This document shows, in pieces, positions 52,144 through 62,673 of a DNA stretch of 64,000 bases. The notes beneath the pieces were generated by a model that saw only the letters and a program-made list of their open reading frames with translations, did no database searches and was not told the origin of the DNA. This stretch comes from Cyanidiococcus yangmingshanensis (lineage: Eukaryota > Rhodophyta > Bangiophyceae > Cyanidiales > Cyanidiaceae): positions 310,001 through 374,000 of the forward strand of contig VWRR01000003.1 of NCBI GenBank assembly GCA_013995675.1, in the 5' to 3' direction. Position 1 is the first letter of the stretch. Each line of letters begins with the position of its first letter. Position numbers and translations under genes: made by a program.

Positions 52144-52324
52144 ATCTCCCGAACGGCACCGATCGGGACACGTAAACTAGAAGAACGCACGCATGCACCC
52201 GGTTGCGCATCACGCATGCTACATTGGTGTTATTGTCGTGACACTCGAAAGACACTCAAGTGTGACAGTCAAGTGATCGTGTGCATCGAAGGCGAAAGAG
52301 CGAACAAGAGAGCGATAACGAATC

Positions 52325-52843
52325 ATGAGCTACTACTTCTTTGATCCGTTCGAGGAGTTCCTGGACGACTGGTTCTTTGGGTTTCCACGTCCGGCCCGTC
52401 GCCGTCAGGCGATCCAGCAACAAACGGAGGAGAGCAAGGTCGCAAAAGCAAGCGGTGCTGTTGCGAGACCGCAACAGACGGTTGTAACGATGATGGCTCC
52501 GAGGGTGGACTTTAAGGAGACACCAGAGGCTTATGAGATCAGTGCGGAGATCGCCGGTGTACCTCGTGACCAGGTCAAAGTGGAACTCCATGGAGATGTG
52601 CTCTCTATTCGGGGCGAGAAACGTGAGGAGCGCAAGGAAGAGGAAAAGGGAGAAGGTGGCCGGGTAGTCTACCTGCGCACCGAGCGGGCATTCGGCTCAT
52701 TCGAGCGCTCGCTCAAGCTGCCCAAGAATGTTGATCGCAACAGTATCAAGGCTACCCACAAGGATGGTGTGCTGACGATCGTCATCAACAAGCTCAAGAA
52801 GGACGAGGATGAGAAAATGAGCATTGAGGTGACGGATGCGTAA
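52325..52843 (+). CDS. small heat-shock protein (HSP20), cytosolic type
   Basis: 172 residues with no leader: MSYYFFDPFEEFLDDWFFGF, an aromatic N-terminal arm typical of class I cytosolic members. The alpha-crystallin domain (about 58-160) has PRVDFKETPEAYEISAEIAG, VPRDQVKVELHGDVLSIRGE, ERAFGSFERSLKLPKNV and HKDGVLTIVINK. The C-terminus ends SIEVTDA, so the I-x-I motif is changed to IEV. In Cyanidioschyzon two adjacent small HSPs are strongly heat-induced; this pair probably corresponds to them. Confidence 0.96.
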   Translation: MSYYFFDPFEEFLDDWFFGFPRPARRRQAIQQQTEESKVAKASGAVARPQQTVVTMMAPRVDFKETPEAYEISAEIAGVPRDQVKVELHGDVLSIRGEKREERKEEEKGEGGRVVYLRTERAFGSFERSLKLPKNVDRNSIKATHKDGVLTIVINKLKKDEDEKMSIEVTDA

Positions 52844-53497
52844 GCACAGGATGTCTGCTGACCGAGGAGTGCTGAATCGACTGCGCACGTGATATCCTTC
52901 GCTCAATTCCTGTATAAAGTTCTGTGTAAAACCCTCGTGTTCCTTAAACTAGATGCCACTTTATGAGAAGAATGCTGCTTTCCATTACGAGACCGACTGC
53001 TGCAGACCGGCGATGGCTACGTCCTCTTACCGCGAGCCTGTGCCGGAGCGTGGGCTCGGTCTCCAGCATTCCTGAAGCCCAATCATATCGGTTCCCGTCC
53101 GAGATGTGACCCCGTCGACCGTGTCCAGCCATGCACTCAGGTTCAGCGTTCATCAAGCCAGTTTCAGGAAACAATCTTGACACTGTACCATGACATGATC
53201 AGGCGCTTGGCTCTACGTGAAGAGAGATACGAAACAACAACGGGTCCGTGTCTGTTCAGGCCGCTGATTGCAAAGCTGGTCAGTTCCAACCGGAAAAACT
53301 GTCGTCTCGTTCGATTCCCTACCTATATGGGAAATTTTCGAGGCTTTCTCGGACCGAGATCTCATACCTGAAGCGATCGTGGCTGCCGATATCCGACATT
53401 TCCGAACACGCCCAGACGCTCTTTCAAGACAGACCAAGAATTCGCCCCGAATCCGTATCCAACTGAATACAAGTCTCGTGAACGCCCAGACGCTCTT
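52844..53497. other. intergenic between convergent genes, with a partial duplication
   Basis: About 650 bp. The last 90 bp contain a copy of the 3' end of the neighbouring ligase gene (see repeat at 53408-53535). Confidence 0.5.
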
Positions 53498-53535
53498 TCA
53501 AGACAGACCAAGAATTCGCCCCGAATCCGTATCCA
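53408..53535. repeat. 54-bp direct duplication spanning the 3' end of the formate-THF ligase gene
   Basis: 53408-53461 and 53482-53535 are identical, each containing CCAGACGCTCTTTCAAGACA and ending CCCCGAATCCGTATCCA. The right copy includes the last ~13 codons and the stop of the gene; the left copy lies outside it. Perfect identity implies a recent event. Confidence 0.92.
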
Positions 53536-55426
53536 CGTCAATATCGTAGAAAGCGGGCCGCGTAGGCAGTCCCGGGATCGTTTGGATTTGACCAACCAAA
53601 GGATACACAAAACCGGCCCCCGCGCTCAAACGAACATCTCTAATAGGCAACACGAAATCAACGGGAGCACCCTTCTTCTCTGGATCGTCGGAAAACGAAT
53701 ACTGCGTCTTCGCCATACATACCGGTAGTTTGCCGTAGCCACGACTTTCCAATAATTCCAGTTTCTCTCGGGCCTCTTTGGTCCACTCTACTCGCGCCGC
53801 TCGGTAAATCTCGCGAGCGATCGTACTCACTTTCTCTTCCAATGACATCTCCAGGGGATAGAGGAGACGCACGCCGCCTCCATCCACGCCGTCCACTGCA
53901 GAGCAAGCTCGCATGACAGCCTGTGCCAGTGCGACAGCACCTTTGCCACCGTGCTCAAAGTGCGACGAGACGACTGCATCGAAGGCTCCAGCGCTGCGGG
54001 CCACGTCGATCACAATGGCCAGGTCTGTGTCCGAGTCGCCAGCGAAACGGTTCAGTGCCACCACACAGCGTAACCCAAACTTGCGAATGTTCTCAATGTG
54101 TCGGGCCATGTTGCTCTCGGCGCCAGCGCGAATGCCACCATCAGCCCCGTGCATCGCCAAAGCCCGTAGCGTAACCACCAGCACGGCGACCGCCGGAGCA
54201 CAGCCCGAGGCCCGATACTTGATGTGCATGAATTTTTCAAAGCCGATATCTGCTCCAAACCCAGCCTCGGTGACCACATACCCATTCGGGCCAACTAGCT
54301 TCAGCGCGATCTGATCCGCCAACACACTCGAATTCCCGTGAGCAATATTCGCAAACGGGCCAGCGTGGACAAAGACTGGAGTGGCCTCGAGAGTCTGCAT
54401 CAAATTAGGCATGATTGCATCTCGCATGAGTGCTGTTAGTGCACCGGTGACACCCAGATCATCTGCGGTGATCGGCTCTCCAGTGCCACGCTGGTCGGCA
54501 ACCACCATGCGTCCGAAACGCTCTCGCATGTCACCAATAGACGTGGATAGCGCCAGAATCGCCATGATTTCACTAGCGACCGTGATGTCGAAGCCAGTCA
54601 ATCTCTCGTATCCTTTCTCAGTTGGGGCGAGACCGATTTGCACACTTCGGAGAAAGCGATCGTTTGTGTCGAGGACGCGTCGAACCTCGATTGTGTTTGG
54701 ATCGATATCCAAGCGAGCAAATCGACGTCGTTCGGTTGTTGTCAGGCTCTGTGGATCTGTCTTTTCGATACCAAGCTTCCGCAGGCGCTTACGCATGATT
54801 GCGGAGAAAGGCTTGGCAGTGAGACGACGGTACAGTGCCTCATCGGACTGAGTGGCCTCGTGAAACACGCGAGCATCGATGGCTGCAGCGAGCAGATTAT
54901 TCGCCGCCGTGATTGCGTGCAAGTCTCCCGTCAAGTGCAAGTTAAACTCCTCCATGGGCACAACCTGAGCGTATCCACCGCCAGCGGCTCCGCCCTTGAT
55001 TCCAAAAGTCGGTCCTTGGCTAGGCTGACGCAGACAGGTGAAGACTCGCTGGCCGAGGTGTGCGCCCAGCGCCTGCGACAGGCCCACAGTTGTTGTCGAC
55101 TTGCCTTCGCCGAGTGAAGTCGGCGTAATTCCCGTGACGACGACAAGCTTTCCATTTGGCGCGCTCTGGAGACGCCCCAGTACTCCAAGACGAACTTTGG
55201 CTTTGAATTGACCGTACAAGTCCAGTTCGCTAGCGTCCAACCCAGACGCTTTGGCTATTTCCTGAATGGGCAACGGCTCCACTGATTGCGCGATCACATA
55301 GTCGGGTGGCGGTGGTGTGCGTATATCTTTCAACGGACGACCGTTCATAGCCCAACGTCTGGGAAGGAGTCCAGTTCCGATACGAAGAGCACTTTGCCCA
55401 AGTACTCGCCTCGGGACGAGACCCAT
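53498..55426 (-). CDS. FTHFS: formate-tetrahydrofolate ligase
   Basis: ATP-dependent synthesis of 10-formyl-tetrahydrofolate, feeding purine synthesis, serine-glycine interconversion and formyl-Met-tRNA in organelles. 642 residues, monofunctional like the plant form. The first ~28 residues ([20 protein letters not shown], then LPRRWAM) look like a mitochondrial presequence. The P-loop is [20 protein letters not shown]. Other landmarks: [39 protein letters not shown], and [18 protein letters not shown] with [14 protein letters not shown]. The end [20 protein letters not shown] is typical. Head to head with prolyl-tRNA synthetase, 95 bp apart. Confidence 0.98.
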   Translation of the reverse strand: MGLVPRRVLGQSALRIGTGLLPRRWAMNGRPLKDIRTPPPPDYVIAQSVEPLPIQEIAKASGLDASELDLYGQFKAKVRLGVLGRLQSAPNGKLVVVTGITPTSLGEGKSTTTVGLSQALGAHLGQRVFTCLRQPSQGPTFGIKGGAAGGGYAQVVPMEEFNLHLTGDLHAITAANNLLAAAIDARVFHEATQSDEALYRRLTAKPFSAIMRKRLRKLGIEKTDPQSLTTTERRRFARLDIDPNTIEVRRVLDTNDRFLRSVQIGLAPTEKGYERLTGFDITVASEIMAILALSTSIGDMRERFGRMVVADQRGTGEPITADDLGVTGALTALMRDAIMPNLMQTLEATPVFVHAGPFANIAHGNSSVLADQIALKLVGPNGYVVTEAGFGADIGFEKFMHIKYRASGCAPAVAVLVVTLRALAMHGADGGIRAGAESNMARHIENIRKFGLRCVVALNRFAGDSDTDLAIVIDVARSAGAFDAVVSSHFEHGGKGAVALAQAVMRACSAVDGVDGGGVRLLYPLEMSLEEKVSTIAREIYRAARVEWTKEAREKLELLESRGYGKLPVCMAKTQYSFSDDPEKKGAPVDFVLPIRDVRLSAGAGFVYPLVGQIQTIPGLPTRPAFYDIDVDTDSGRILGLS

Positions 55427-55521
55427 GGCGACCAGCGCCGGTGGCTCGCCGGCACCCGCCGGGGCATTCGTTTGGGCGCTGCCACTCGTCGTCTGGGTTA
55501 GAAAGACGCGCTTCCGTCGAT

Positions 55522-57315
55522 ATGTTGCGGTTTGGCCTCAGAATGGAGCAGGTTGAGAGAGGTGCGTTCATTTCATCGTCGATGGGTGGTTCATGTCTTC
55601 GGCGGCACTGGTGCGAGCACCTTGTCAAGTCTGAGAGGCTGAACGGTGGCCGGCGGCTTGGCTTCGTCCGCAGCTGCAGGCCGCTCGCTTCCTGGAAATT
55701 GAGCGCATCGCCAACGAGTAATCGACGGGGAGTGCATGCTACTCGTCGACTATCGTCCGACTCAAATGAAAGTGGAGCACTGACGCCGCGAGCGGTGAAC
55801 TATGCTCAATGGTACTTGGACGTGATCGCCGCCGCTCAGTTGGCGGATACTTCGCCGGTGAAGGGCACTCTCGTGATTCGACCGCTCGGCTGGGCCATCT
55901 GGGAGTCTATGCGCGATGAACTTGATCGTAGAATTCGACGAACAGGGGCGCAGAACGTCAGTTTTCCCTTGCTTATTCCGCAGTCCTTTCTGAGCCGAGA
56001 GGCGGAACACGTCCAGGGCTTTGCCAAGGAGTGTGCGGTGGTGACCCATCACCGGCTACGAGCTGTTCCGGACGGGGCTCCTGGTGCCCTCGAACCAGAT
56101 CCATCGGCTCGTTTAGAAGAGCCGCTTGTCGTGCGTCCAACGAGCGAGACGATCGTGTGGCATATGTTTGGAAAATGGATTCAGTCCTATCGCGACTTGC
56201 CACTCATGGTAAACCAGTGGTGTAACGTTGTGCGCTGGGAGCTGCGAACTCGACCGTTTCTTCGAACGCTGGAGTTCTACTGGCAAGAGGGGCATACAGC
56301 GCATGCGACTGCTGCTGAGGCCAATGCGAAAGCGCGGGAGATGCTTGAAGTCTATCGATCGTTTCTGGCAGAATGGTTGGCGATTCCGGCCATCATTGGC
56401 ACAAAGACCGCATCGGAGCGCTTCGCTGGCGCTGAGGAGACCTTTACAATAGAGGCCATGATGCAAAATGGATGGGCGCTTCAGTCAGGTACATCGCACT
56501 TTCTGGGACAGAACTTTGCCCGGGCCTTTGGGGTCGACTACCAAGGCGCTGAATCTGGTGCACGAGAGCTCGTTTGGGCTACTTCTTGGGGTGTCTCCAC
56601 GCGTCTGATTGGGGCACTCATCATGATACACAGCGATGACAATGGCCTCGTCTTGCCACCCAGCGTAGCCCCAATTCAAGTCGTGATTGTCCCCATTCTG
56701 CCAAAGGATCCGACCGAAAAAGCCGAGGTTCTCCAACGCTGTCAGCAGATGCAGGAAGGGCTGGAACGTGCCGGCGTTCGGGTCCACAATGATAGACGGG
56801 AGAACCTTCGCCCTGGAGCCAAGTACTTTGAATGGGAGCGGCGGGGCGTACCTCTACGCATTGAAGTCGGAATTCGAGATCTTCAGAATCAAGCAATGGT
56901 CCTTGTGAATCGGCGCACTCGTTCAAAGGAGTCGCTGCCACTGGCGAGTAACTGGACGGAGAGCATCATCGCCAGACTTGAGGAGTTTCAGGCCGGATTA
57001 CTGAGAGCAGCAGAGGCGTTTCTGCAGCAGCATACCCATCGTGTGAACACATACGATGAGTTGAAAAGCCTCATAGGCGCCAATCTGCATGCAGCTGCGA
57101 CTGAGCAGGATAGCAGCGCCGACGAGCAACGCGTTGCTGGTTTTTATCTGGCTCCGTGGCATGATAACGCCGAGAACGAGGCCTTTATCAAACAAGACTG
57201 CAAAATGACCATTCGGTGTTACCCTCTCGATGGGCAGGAAGAGGCCCAGGGAAAAAAATGCTTCTACAGTGGCCTGCCAGCAACCCACATGGCACTCTTT
57301 GCCCGATCCTACTGA
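55522..57315 (+). CDS. prolyl-tRNA synthetase, archaeal/eukaryotic type, organelle leader
   Basis: Charges tRNA-Pro. 597 residues from the ATG at 55522 (the frame extends to a GTG at 55441). The first ~85 residues are Arg/Ser-rich without domains and look like a targeting leader. Class II motifs: motif 1 region [20 protein letters not shown], motif 2 [20 protein letters not shown]-like (here [20 protein letters not shown]), motif 3 [20 protein letters not shown]. The anticodon-binding domain follows (VIVPILPKD ... [20 protein letters not shown]). The C-terminal zinc-binding-like domain ends in the invariant Tyr (ARSY). Only one Cys pair is obvious there. In plants this type without a GluRS fusion serves organelles, often both. 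Confidence 0.96.
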   Translation: MLRFGLRMEQVERGAFISSSMGGSCLRRHWCEHLVKSERLNGGRRLGFVRSCRPLASWKLSASPTSNRRGVHATRRLSSDSNESGALTPRAVNYAQWYLDVIAAAQLADTSPVKGTLVIRPLGWAIWESMRDELDRRIRRTGAQNVSFPLLIPQSFLSREAEHVQGFAKECAVVTHHRLRAVPDGAPGALEPDPSARLEEPLVVRPTSETIVWHMFGKWIQSYRDLPLMVNQWCNVVRWELRTRPFLRTLEFYWQEGHTAHATAAEANAKAREMLEVYRSFLAEWLAIPAIIGTKTASERFAGAEETFTIEAMMQNGWALQSGTSHFLGQNFARAFGVDYQGAESGARELVWATSWGVSTRLIGALIMIHSDDNGLVLPPSVAPIQVVIVPILPKDPTEKAEVLQRCQQMQEGLERAGVRVHNDRRENLRPGAKYFEWERRGVPLRIEVGIRDLQNQAMVLVNRRTRSKESLPLASNWTESIIARLEEFQAGLLRAAEAFLQQHTHRVNTYDELKSLIGANLHAAATEQDSSADEQRVAGFYLAPWHDNAENEAFIKQDCKMTIRCYPLDGQEEAQGKKCFYSGLPATHMALFARSY

Positions 57316-58147
57316 AATCTGCGTCGCGGATTAGATACAAGGCGAGTCAGCGTTTATACGAGCTCTCGAGGCAACGCATGTGTTCACGGCTCGAGTCAAA
57401 AATGGTTGCGGACTTGTTTCGCAGACCCGTGGGGGTATTCCGATGACCGAATGAAGATCTCTTGGGCCGGGCTTGGGTGTGCGTTCTCTTGTGTATCATG
57501 AACGTAGCACTTTTCTGTTCACCGCTGCGTGCGTTCATGCAACCAAGACGATGTTGAAGATGCTCGTCCGGGTCATGGTCCGGCTCACCTGCCGAACATT
57601 CACCCATTCCCTGGTGGCGATCCCTCCAGGTTGCGCATATTCACTCGCGATACGTATCCGCGAGCAATCGACATGACGGGTGCCTCTTGCCCAAAGCATC
57701 CATCGCGTAGGACTCGAATATCGAGGTTCGCTCGAGGCGTGAGCCACTCTCGCATCGCAATGAGCATGGTAGCCGAGATGCCTGCCTAGTTTGGCGACCT
57801 TGAACGCTCATCGCATTCTTGACCAACAATGCAGCCATCCGCACTTTGTGGATCGTCTCGAGTAGCCTTGGGTGTCTCGAAAGAGTGTGTTTCACCGTCT
57901 GCAGCCTGTCGCGACCACACTGGACCGGATGCGAGAATCAGCACTTGTTCAAGCGAGGTCCAAAGTCAGTCGAACTTTTTACATTACCCGAAGCTGTTCA
58001 TCGATACATCCCCCATTCGTTCGAGAGTCGACACTCGGTCAATGACTTCGGTCTCAAATGAGATGCCCAAAACACCCTCATAGACAACTGCTGCAAACGC
58101 CGGAATGCACGAGGCCTCTCGAGATGCCTCCACATGTCACCGAATCA
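57316..58147. other. intergenic between convergent genes
   Basis: About 830 bp with short overlapping ORFs only. Nothing supported. Confidence 0.4.
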
Positions 58148-58807
58148 TCAAATCTTCACAAAAACGCGGAGCTCACCACCGTCACCTCGGCTGATTCTCA
58201 AGCCGTTCTCATCGACGTAGATCGTGTCCAGATATCCCACTGGCTCTGCAATCAGGCCTGGTATCGGCATTTGTGGAAAGCTCCACCAGTGCACATCGAC
58301 CGGCGCGTTCTCTCCCGTGATCCCAGTCCTGACAGCTGTCTGGCGAAGTCGAATCCGATGCTCCCCAACAATGTCAAAACCATGCTCGATGCTCAACCGA
58401 AAAACTGTTCGCGGCGGCGCCAGAGGCAGCGCAACGTCCACAATATTGGCAAGTTGCCGCGCAGCTCCCCGAATAACCTGATAGCTATTGACGCAACCGG
58501 CCGGCAACCGTCCTGATGTATAGCAAAGTCGCCATACGCCCTCAAGTCTGCGCAGGTCTCGAGGAACTCGAACACTCCTGTCGCTCTCTAGAGCCATCGA
58601 TTCTAACATACGCGCAATATTCTGAATTGCGTCTTGACGAGACGGTGTATACGACGCGCCGAGTCGGTTCCCCGCCAACAGCGACAGAAGCAGCGTCGGT
58701 GTGGCAGCAGGTCGTTCACCCACTGAGGATGCACAGAGCTGAAGTCGGCGCCTCCGAGCATGAGACCTGTTCCTCCCTGCTCGAAAATATACGCTGGTAA
58801 ACGCCAT
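58148..58807 (-). CDS. plastid lipid-associated protein / fibrillin
   Basis: PAP/fibrillin family, lipid-binding proteins of plastoglobules and thylakoids. 219 residues from the ATG at 58807; MAFTSVYFRAGRNRSHARRR is a clear plastid leader. The domain spans about 35-215: LLSLLAGNRLGASYTPSRQD, then RRLEGVWRLCYTSGRLPAG (the L.G.W.L.YTS signature), IVDVALPLAPPRTVFRLSIE, and the end GYLDTIYVDENGLRISRGDG, with the family LDT-x-YVD-x2-LRI-x-RG. A lipocalin-like barrel is expected. Subgroup not assigned. Confidence 0.93.
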   Translation of the reverse strand: MAFTSVYFRAGRNRSHARRRRLQLCASSVGERPAATPTLLLSLLAGNRLGASYTPSRQDAIQNIARMLESMALESDRSVRVPRDLRRLEGVWRLCYTSGRLPAGCVNSYQVIRGAARQLANIVDVALPLAPPRTVFRLSIEHGFDIVGEHRIRLRQTAVRTGITGENAPVDVHWWSFPQMPIPGLIAEPVGYLDTIYVDENGLRISRGDGGELRVFVKI

Positions 58808-59667
58808 CAAACTGAACGTCTCTCACGGTCTTGAGCAAACACTCGAAACCGAGTGGGTACGATAAGACCCAGCGCAGATGCGTTGCCGTTGCATACGCTG
58901 CGCTGGACGAGGACCGCGTCGATCGGCATCTCGACAGGCGCGTCTCGTCGCCAAGACCATGCGGAACGCGTCGTCTCCGAGTCCGACTCATCAAAAGGGG
59001 TGTATCACGACGAAGCGGCAGGTGATTCTATGAGCATATCGTGCTCGCATGTATTTCGTGACTGGGTAAGTGATTCGTGCCAACATCTTATCATGCGTAT
59101 GAGGCGAAGACCATTTTTTGTGCAGCGCGTTGCGAACGCTTCCGAGGGCTCTTCTTTCAAATGCTGGGCGTATCGTCCATAGAATTCCGCTGAATTGGTT
59201 CCTCAGCATGATGACGATCCAGGGGGATCTCTGCCTGAGGCAGCAGCTGCAGCGACGCACGGCTTCTGCTGGCCAGTTCTCTGGGGGGCATGCTATGGCA
59301 CGGGCCCTGTCGATGCATCACATCCACGTGCGGAGGCGTCTCGTCTGGAATCGGAATGTTCGGTGGACGTCTTGGATGCCAGTGAATCATGTCTATGCAC
59401 ACGCGGTTTGGATGCACGTTGTTTGATCTCAATGCATGCTTCAATGCATCCCGTTCACCAGAAGGAAACAGATCATCGTCATGCGAGACTGTTCATGGAC
59501 GAGTACCAGAGGTACTGGGATAGCCAGGCCAGCGGATCGGCGGCGAGTCGCAGGCCGGAGCGGCCACGCCATTGCCCACTGTCCAGAAGTGACTCATCCT
59601 TGTGTCTTCTAGACAGACGTTCACGTTCTGTTGTTGTTGTTGCCACAGACCGTGTTCCCTAGACGCA
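58808..59667. other. upstream region of the fibrillin and thioredoxin genes
   Basis: About 860 bp between divergent starts. A GTAAGT at 59066 follows a short ATG frame, but no acceptor gives a coherent product, so no gene is called. A 155-codon frame (59195-59662) has random-like composition. Confidence 0.35.
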
Positions 59668-59985
59668 ATGGTGAAAGAAGTTCAATCATTAGAGGAGTTC
59701 GATCAGATTCTGGAAGGGACCGATAAACTTATTGTGGTGGACTTTTTTGCGGTCTGGTGTGGGCCTTGTCGGTACATCGCCCCAGTCATGGAGCGTCTGC
59801 AGGAGGAGTATAAGGACACGGTGGTTTTCATCAAAGTCGACGTGGACAAACTGCCTGATCTGGCCCAGCGTTGTGGTGTTGCAGCTATGCCCACGTTCAT
59901 CTTTTACAAAGGAGGCAAGAAAGTTGATGATCTAACGGGAGCCAATGAGCAGGTACTGCGGGACAAGGTCCGCAAGCACAAGTGA
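59668..59985 (+). CDS. thioredoxin, cytosolic type
   Basis: Small disulfide reductase. 105 residues from the ATG at 59668 (MVKEVQSLEEFDQILEGTDK). Active site WCGPC at about residues 31-35 within VVDFFAVWCGPCRYIAPVME; the cis-Pro in AAMPTFIFYKGGKKVDDLTG. Length and lack of leader fit an h-type thioredoxin. The frame extends upstream only by non-ATG codons with a Cys run, not used. Confidence 0.97.
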   Translation: MVKEVQSLEEFDQILEGTDKLIVVDFFAVWCGPCRYIAPVMERLQEEYKDTVVFIKVDVDKLPDLAQRCGVAAMPTFIFYKGGKKVDDLTGANEQVLRDKVRKHK

Positions 59986-60450
59986 TTCTCATCGATCTAT
60001 GCGAATTGCGAGAACGGACGGTGCGTTGCGTTTGGGCGGACTCGTTTGGGTTTGGCAGTGCGTGCACGACGCAAGTCGCGGCCGTAGATGCGTGTGCGCG
60101 GTTGGCCGGTGTTGTTCACTCGTGCGTACAGTGCGGTGTCTTCGTGTCTTGGTTGTGGCGCGCCGGGAATCTCCCGCTTTGTTGCAGCTAGCGATGTAGG
60201 CGCCTATCCATCAAAATAGTAAACGTTTTCGTCTCTTCCGGTTTCGTTGCTCGCAGACAAGAGCTTTCGATTTTGGAATGGGGGCCTGCCCTGCGCGATG
60301 ACCTAGCACTGAGTTCGCTGCAGTCCTGCTTGAACACGTTCACGATATGAATCCGTTTCATTTCAGAGCATCCGAATAGTCTAGTGAGATCATCAGTACG
60401 ATAGGGCTAGACGCTGTGCAGACGCCTTCATTGTTGGTTTTTGGTTTCGT
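59986..60450. other. intergenic between convergent genes
   Basis: About 465 bp, no feature seen. Confidence 0.4.
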
Positions 60451-61683
60451 TCAGTTACCAGTCGAGCGCAGGGGTAACGAGAACGCTACACCGGGCTCCC
60501 CAACACGCACGAGGTCCTCGTCGATTCCCACATGCCTCGCCATTTCCGTTATCTTTTCTCGAAAATCTGCCAGACTCCCGTTGCCTCGTAGGAGCATGGA
60601 GAGGAAACCGGACTGCCGACCCTCCCAGTTGCGTATTGGTATCACCATTCGAGGCCGCAGGATCCGAACGAGTTCAGACGCACTGGGTGCTCCCCGAAGC
60701 AGTTCATAGAATCCGGCGAATATGACTCGAACCGGTGGCGCTAACACCACATCAACGAGACGGCCATCGGCATCTCTGGAGCTGGCCAGAGCGGCGCGTA
60801 GCTCGGCTTCGTCAAAGTTCCCATGCGGTTCGTAGAACATTCGAAAGACGCAACGCAACCCAGCTGAGGGTTCGCACGGACGATACAGCCGAAATATGTA
60901 TCCATTTTCTGGGTTTTGCCACGGGGGTCCAACGACAGAACCCTTAACGGCTCGTATCTCTATACACTCTTCGCTTGGAGAATCTTCGGGTCCGCAGCTT
61001 ACGTGACAGTCTTCGCCAGGGTGCAAGTATCGAACGTTTCGGAACCCCAGACCATCTAGGAGCGACCTTGCGCTGTGTGGTGCTACGATCAGCGTCTGAC
61101 GATCCAAGTACCGCAGGGTCGGCTCGTGTGCATGGTCAGCGAGGGCTTGACTCAGCACGATACAGGTCATACGACCAAACTGTTCCCTGATCCGTTGCCG
61201 CATCTCCTGCACTCGTTCGGTATCCGGCACATGCAACTTGTTTTTGTACTGGGCAAAGAAGCGCGGATCCAAGAAGACCAACGGCCCAACCAAATGCGGA
61301 TCAACAAATATCCGCGCAGTACCTACCTCGAGGATCGAGGCGTTGGTCTCCAGCGACGTGAAACGCGGCTCTCGCTGGTAAGGGCCGCGTCCCACCAGTG
61401 AACCTTCGAAAGCCACTTCGGCGAGTCCCGACATAACTGGGCCTGTGTGGTTCCCATCTGATACCACCAGACATCCAATAGGAGTAGTCCCCGAGGACGG
61501 CCCTCTATGCTGCCAAAGCGCACGCGTGCTGCCACCGAGCCAGAGCGCACCAGTCTCAGCCAGGTGCTTCCGTAACGACAGCGACACGCCTGCTGATTCG
61601 GACGCAACTCGGTGTCGCTGCTTCGAGAGTGCCGTGTCAAAACAACCTGAAACCCAGGGCGCGTTTGCGACGAAAGCAATCAT
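60451..61683 (-). CDS. plastid metallo-beta-lactamase-fold protein
   Basis: 410 residues. The start MIAFVANAPWVSGCFDTALS looks like a red-algal plastid leader. From about residue 105 it follows the cyanobacterial/plant MBL-fold family (UlaG-like): SLETNASILEVGTARIFVDP, FLDPRFF, then IVLSQALADHAHEPTLRYLD, which stands for the LSQGLDDHAHPPTL metal motif of that family, so the first His of the classical HxHxDH is replaced and D-H-x-H remains. Later: TLIVAPHSARSLLDGLGF, ENGYIFRLY, FYEPHGNF and a final VRILRPRMVIPIRNWEGRQS. Substrate unknown; the plant relatives are plastid proteins of unassigned function. Confidence 0.82.
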   Translation of the reverse strand: MIAFVANAPWVSGCFDTALSKQRHRVASESAGVSLSLRKHLAETGALWLGGSTRALWQHRGPSSGTTPIGCLVVSDGNHTGPVMSGLAEVAFEGSLVGRGPYQREPRFTSLETNASILEVGTARIFVDPHLVGPLVFLDPRFFAQYKNKLHVPDTERVQEMRQRIREQFGRMTCIVLSQALADHAHEPTLRYLDRQTLIVAPHSARSLLDGLGFRNVRYLHPGEDCHVSCGPEDSPSEECIEIRAVKGSVVGPPWQNPENGYIFRLYRPCEPSAGLRCVFRMFYEPHGNFDEAELRAALASSRDADGRLVDVVLAPPVRVIFAGFYELLRGAPSASELVRILRPRMVIPIRNWEGRQSGFLSMLLRGNGSLADFREKITEMARHVGIDEDLVRVGEPGVAFSLPLRSTGN

Positions 61684-62673
61684 AGCCTTACAAGTCTGAT
61701 TTCGTTAGCAACGCTCTCCAAGCAAAGTTTTTTCACCTCACCACCGACGCGACGAGAAGCACGCGAAGCAGTAGCCCCTGGTGTCGCTCCAAACCGAATC
61801 AAAAGCACCTGGGCTCTACCTTCCGTCAGAGTCTTTAACTATACGCAACAATTAAAGTCTGATGTTATGTTTTAGCTCTACAGAACTCGAACAAAGCCAG
61901 ATGTTGTCTCTGGAGATAATCACCGGTACAAGCAGCTGCTGCACTTCGCGCAACGCGCATGCATGGCGTGTCGTGGACATCCCAGCCGAGATTACACTCT
62001 TGGAACGTCTCTGTTTCAGAGCCTCTAACTGACGAGCGACGGATAGTCGATCCTAGGTCCAGCCACAACCTTATTTATCGAGAAGCCCGACGTATGGCTC
62101 TGTTGGATGCTTTACCTGCTGCTGTTAGCACTCGTTTTCTTCCGTTCATACAACAAGGATACGTTTGGCCGAGGCAGAGAACTTGAACGCTTTTCACCAC
62201 CGTGCGCGAGTGCATTCGACACTGCTCATCAGGTTGGTTTGGCGCGGACGGCTTTTCTTGTTCTTTCCTTTACGGACCTGAAGCGAGGTTCTTGGGGAAC
62301 AGTGCGAACGGTAGCCGAATGGTTGTCCAGTGACCCGGGGGCCCGCTCGTGCAGCTACAGAAAACCTGCACAAGCTTCGTGGCGACAGCAACTTTCCTGA
62401 ACGAGACAGCCTCTTCGTGCAAAAGCAATCAAAGCTGGCCTGAACGATGACCCTCAACGAGTCATTGACGAGCGTATCCCAAGTGTATATGTGACCCCTG
62501 TTGAGGCACACCTTTCATAAAGATTACGGACACTGTTCTGGCCAGCTTCACAACTTGCGTCTTTAGTCTAGAGTTCAAATAGAGAACGTGTAGCGTTCGC
62601 GTGCACCACAAAACCTCCATTTCGATTGTACTCAAGGTACCGACAGGACGACACCTAGAGTCCAATTCGAGCA
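61684..62673. other. intergenic, nothing firm
   Basis: About 990 bp. A 97-residue ATG frame (62107-62400) has a hydrophobic start (MLYLLLLALVFF) but no other support. Confidence 0.35.

Noticed and set aside
59030-59125. ATG exon with a GTAAGT donor at 59066
   Set aside because: The only near acceptor gives a 60-nt intron and a 30-residue product without resemblance to anything, and no ACTAAC is present.
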